Source of the DNA: CALGTL01 sp963579135
GTDB taxonomy: Bacteria; Chloroflexota; Dehalococcoidia; Lucifugimonadales; Australimonadaceae
Reading direction: 5' to 3'
NCBI GenBank assembly: GCA_963579135.1
Contig: CAUZFB010000008.1
Coordinates: 4,323-68,322 of the forward strand
DNA length: 64,000 nt
Shown here: piece by piece, positions 63,171-64,000 of the stretch
Layout: each line of letters begins with the position of its first letter
Numbering within the stretch: the stretch's first letter is position 1
Notes under the pieces: generated by a model
Seen by the model: only the letters and a program-made list of their open reading frames with translations
Database searches by the model: none
What the model was told of the DNA's origin: nothing
Translations under genes and position numbers: made by a program

Positions 63171-63326
63171 CCCCACCGAGACCGGAGCATCCCGACCAGG
63201 ATATTCATCAACGCCAATCCCACCCCGGGAACGCCCCGCGTCGTCCCCTGTTTCCTGAGCGCAGCGCACCGCAGTCGAAGAGCCCGCCCTAAGTCACTCG
63301 AAAGGACCTCTCCCCTTCCCATCCTT

Positions 63327-63866
63327 TTAGCGCTTGCGTCGTAAGAACAAGGTGATCACCTGCAACACTGCCGCGATACCTATCACGCTTGCCAGCGTCG
63401 GCCGTCGCTCATCAGCGTCGTAGTAGACCTGCGGCGAAGGTGTTGCACCTGGCGCAGCCGTGGTTTCCGTCGCGCTCGGCGCCCTCGTGCTTGGCGCAGC
63501 GATCGCAGCTTGAGGCAATATCCCACTCATCGCATCAGCCAAGTGCGCGACGCTATCCGTGCCATACGCATCCAGGTAGCCATGCACCAACTGATCCGCA
63601 ACCGACCTCAGGAACTCCTCGCGCGTCCGTCGCGGGTGGTACCGGTACGCCCGGCCATCCAACTCGCGGCCCAGCAATTCCTTCTCCACCAACCGGTTCA
63701 GCACCGTCATAACCGTCTTGTAGTTATGACCGGGCCCTAGCGCATCCACCACCTCCTGCACCCTTAGAGGCATCTCGGTACCCCACAACGCCTCCATCAG
63801 CAACGCCTCCAGCGCGCCCAAACCCCTCACAACATGACCTGATCGATGCTCGTCCTGTTCGGTCAT
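63327..63866 (-). CDS. BlaI/MecI/CopY-family repressor with C-terminal membrane anchor
   Basis: A 179-residue protein. Residues 12-75 are the BlaI-type winged helix (LGALEALLMEALWG, GHNYKTVMTVLNRLVEKELL, GRAYRYHPRRTREEF). Instead of ending after the dimer helix at about 125, it continues through an Ala/Thr/Pro linker to a single membrane helix (SVIGIAAVLQVITLFLRRKR, about 160-179). AGGAGGG five bases before the ATG. No beta-lactamase or BlaR peptidase is visible in this window; a partner gene may lie beyond 64000. Confidence 0.85.
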   Translation of the reverse strand: MTEQDEHRSGHVVRGLGALEALLMEALWGTEMPLRVQEVVDALGPGHNYKTVMTVLNRLVEKELLGRELDGRAYRYHPRRTREEFLRSVADQLVHGYLDAYGTDSVAHLADAMSGILPQAAIAAPSTRAPSATETTAAPGATPSPQVYYDADERRPTLASVIGIAAVLQVITLFLRRKR

Positions 63867-63898
63867 GGATACCCTCCTGAACCGGCCCTATGGCCCGA

Positions 63899-63927
63899 AC
63901 CCTAAGAGGTACCATGAGGAGTGTCAA
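63899..63927 (-). promoter_or_regulatory. Promoter of the BlaI-like gene
   Basis: On the minus strand TTGACA (63927-63922), a 17-base spacer, and TAGGGT (63904-63899). The start site would lie about 25 bases before the ATG. No classic TACAnTGTA operator is seen. Confidence 0.45.
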
Positions 63928-64000
63928 GGCGATCCGGTCCTCGGACGCCCCCCCCCCATCGTCATCTGTGCGGAGCGGCGCTCCGTAGCGTCTTCTCGAG

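Overview
The window looks like a chromosomal segment of a GC-rich bacterium, most likely a member of Chloroflexota (Dehalococcoidia/SAR202-like). This is inferred from the conserved blocks (dnaG-rpoD, ybeY-dnaX-ybaB-recR, holB next to ricT, prfA-prmC), the frequent GTG/TTG starts and the many SDR, Gfo/Idh/MocA, crotonase and amidohydrolase-type catabolic genes. No phage, transposase, CRISPR array, rRNA or tRNA was seen. Most of the window is densely packed housekeeping and catabolic genes, many overlapping by ATGA or GTGA.

Layout. 1-9.8 kb: recG (cut by the window edge), a decayed beta-propeller gene, a Gal80-like oxidoreductase, an AhpD-like gene interrupted by an in-frame TGA with a SECIS-like hairpin (probable selenoprotein), a hydroxyisobutyrate-dehydrogenase/amidase/small membrane protein/M16 peptidase run, and a MetE-like methyltransferase. 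10-18.8 kb: groES-groEL under a CIRCE element, two crotonases with an acyl-CoA synthetase, a cupin, a lone nuoA, speD-speE and a CvpA-like protein. 18.9-25.2 kb: an HNH protein preceded by a three-way-junction fold, a ricT pseudogene, holB, lysA, a scar joining two unrelated gene fragments, prmC and prfA. 25.3-35.5 kb: a lipoprotein with a dead trypsin-like domain, hisS, rel, rpsT, lexA with its own operator, a GNAT protein, a duplicated Dx-type metal-binding protein, an aminotransferase and htpX-pspAB. 35.6-39 kb: the copper module csoR-copA-YHS with promoter and operator. 39.1-44.8 kb: a six-gene minus-strand cluster (two DinB proteins, two SDRs, an amidohydrolase, a ThDP enzyme). 44.9-58 kb: ybeY-dnaX-ybaB-recR, two MFS transporters, ffh, alkA, an internally deleted mutM, rpoD and dnaG. 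58-64 kb: phzF, a GarL/GarR pair with a DUF6787-like protein, a flippase-like membrane protein, rsmG and a membrane-anchored BlaI-type repressor.

Regulation that can be read from sequence: CIRCE at the groESL start site, a LexA/DinR-type box in front of lexA, a CsoR-type operator in front of csoR-copA, a leader terminator and palindromic promoter before prfA, and several good intrinsic terminators.

Two things stand out. First, the putative selenoprotein: Cys85-x-x-TGA88 at the redox motif, followed by a perfect 10-bp hairpin with correct spacing and loop. Second, an unusual number of partial genes in otherwise intact surroundings (ricT, mutM, an S15-hydrolase/metallo-beta-lactamase fusion scar, plsY-like, beta-propeller, a headless membrane protein), which suggests either active deletion-driven erosion or assembly collapse.
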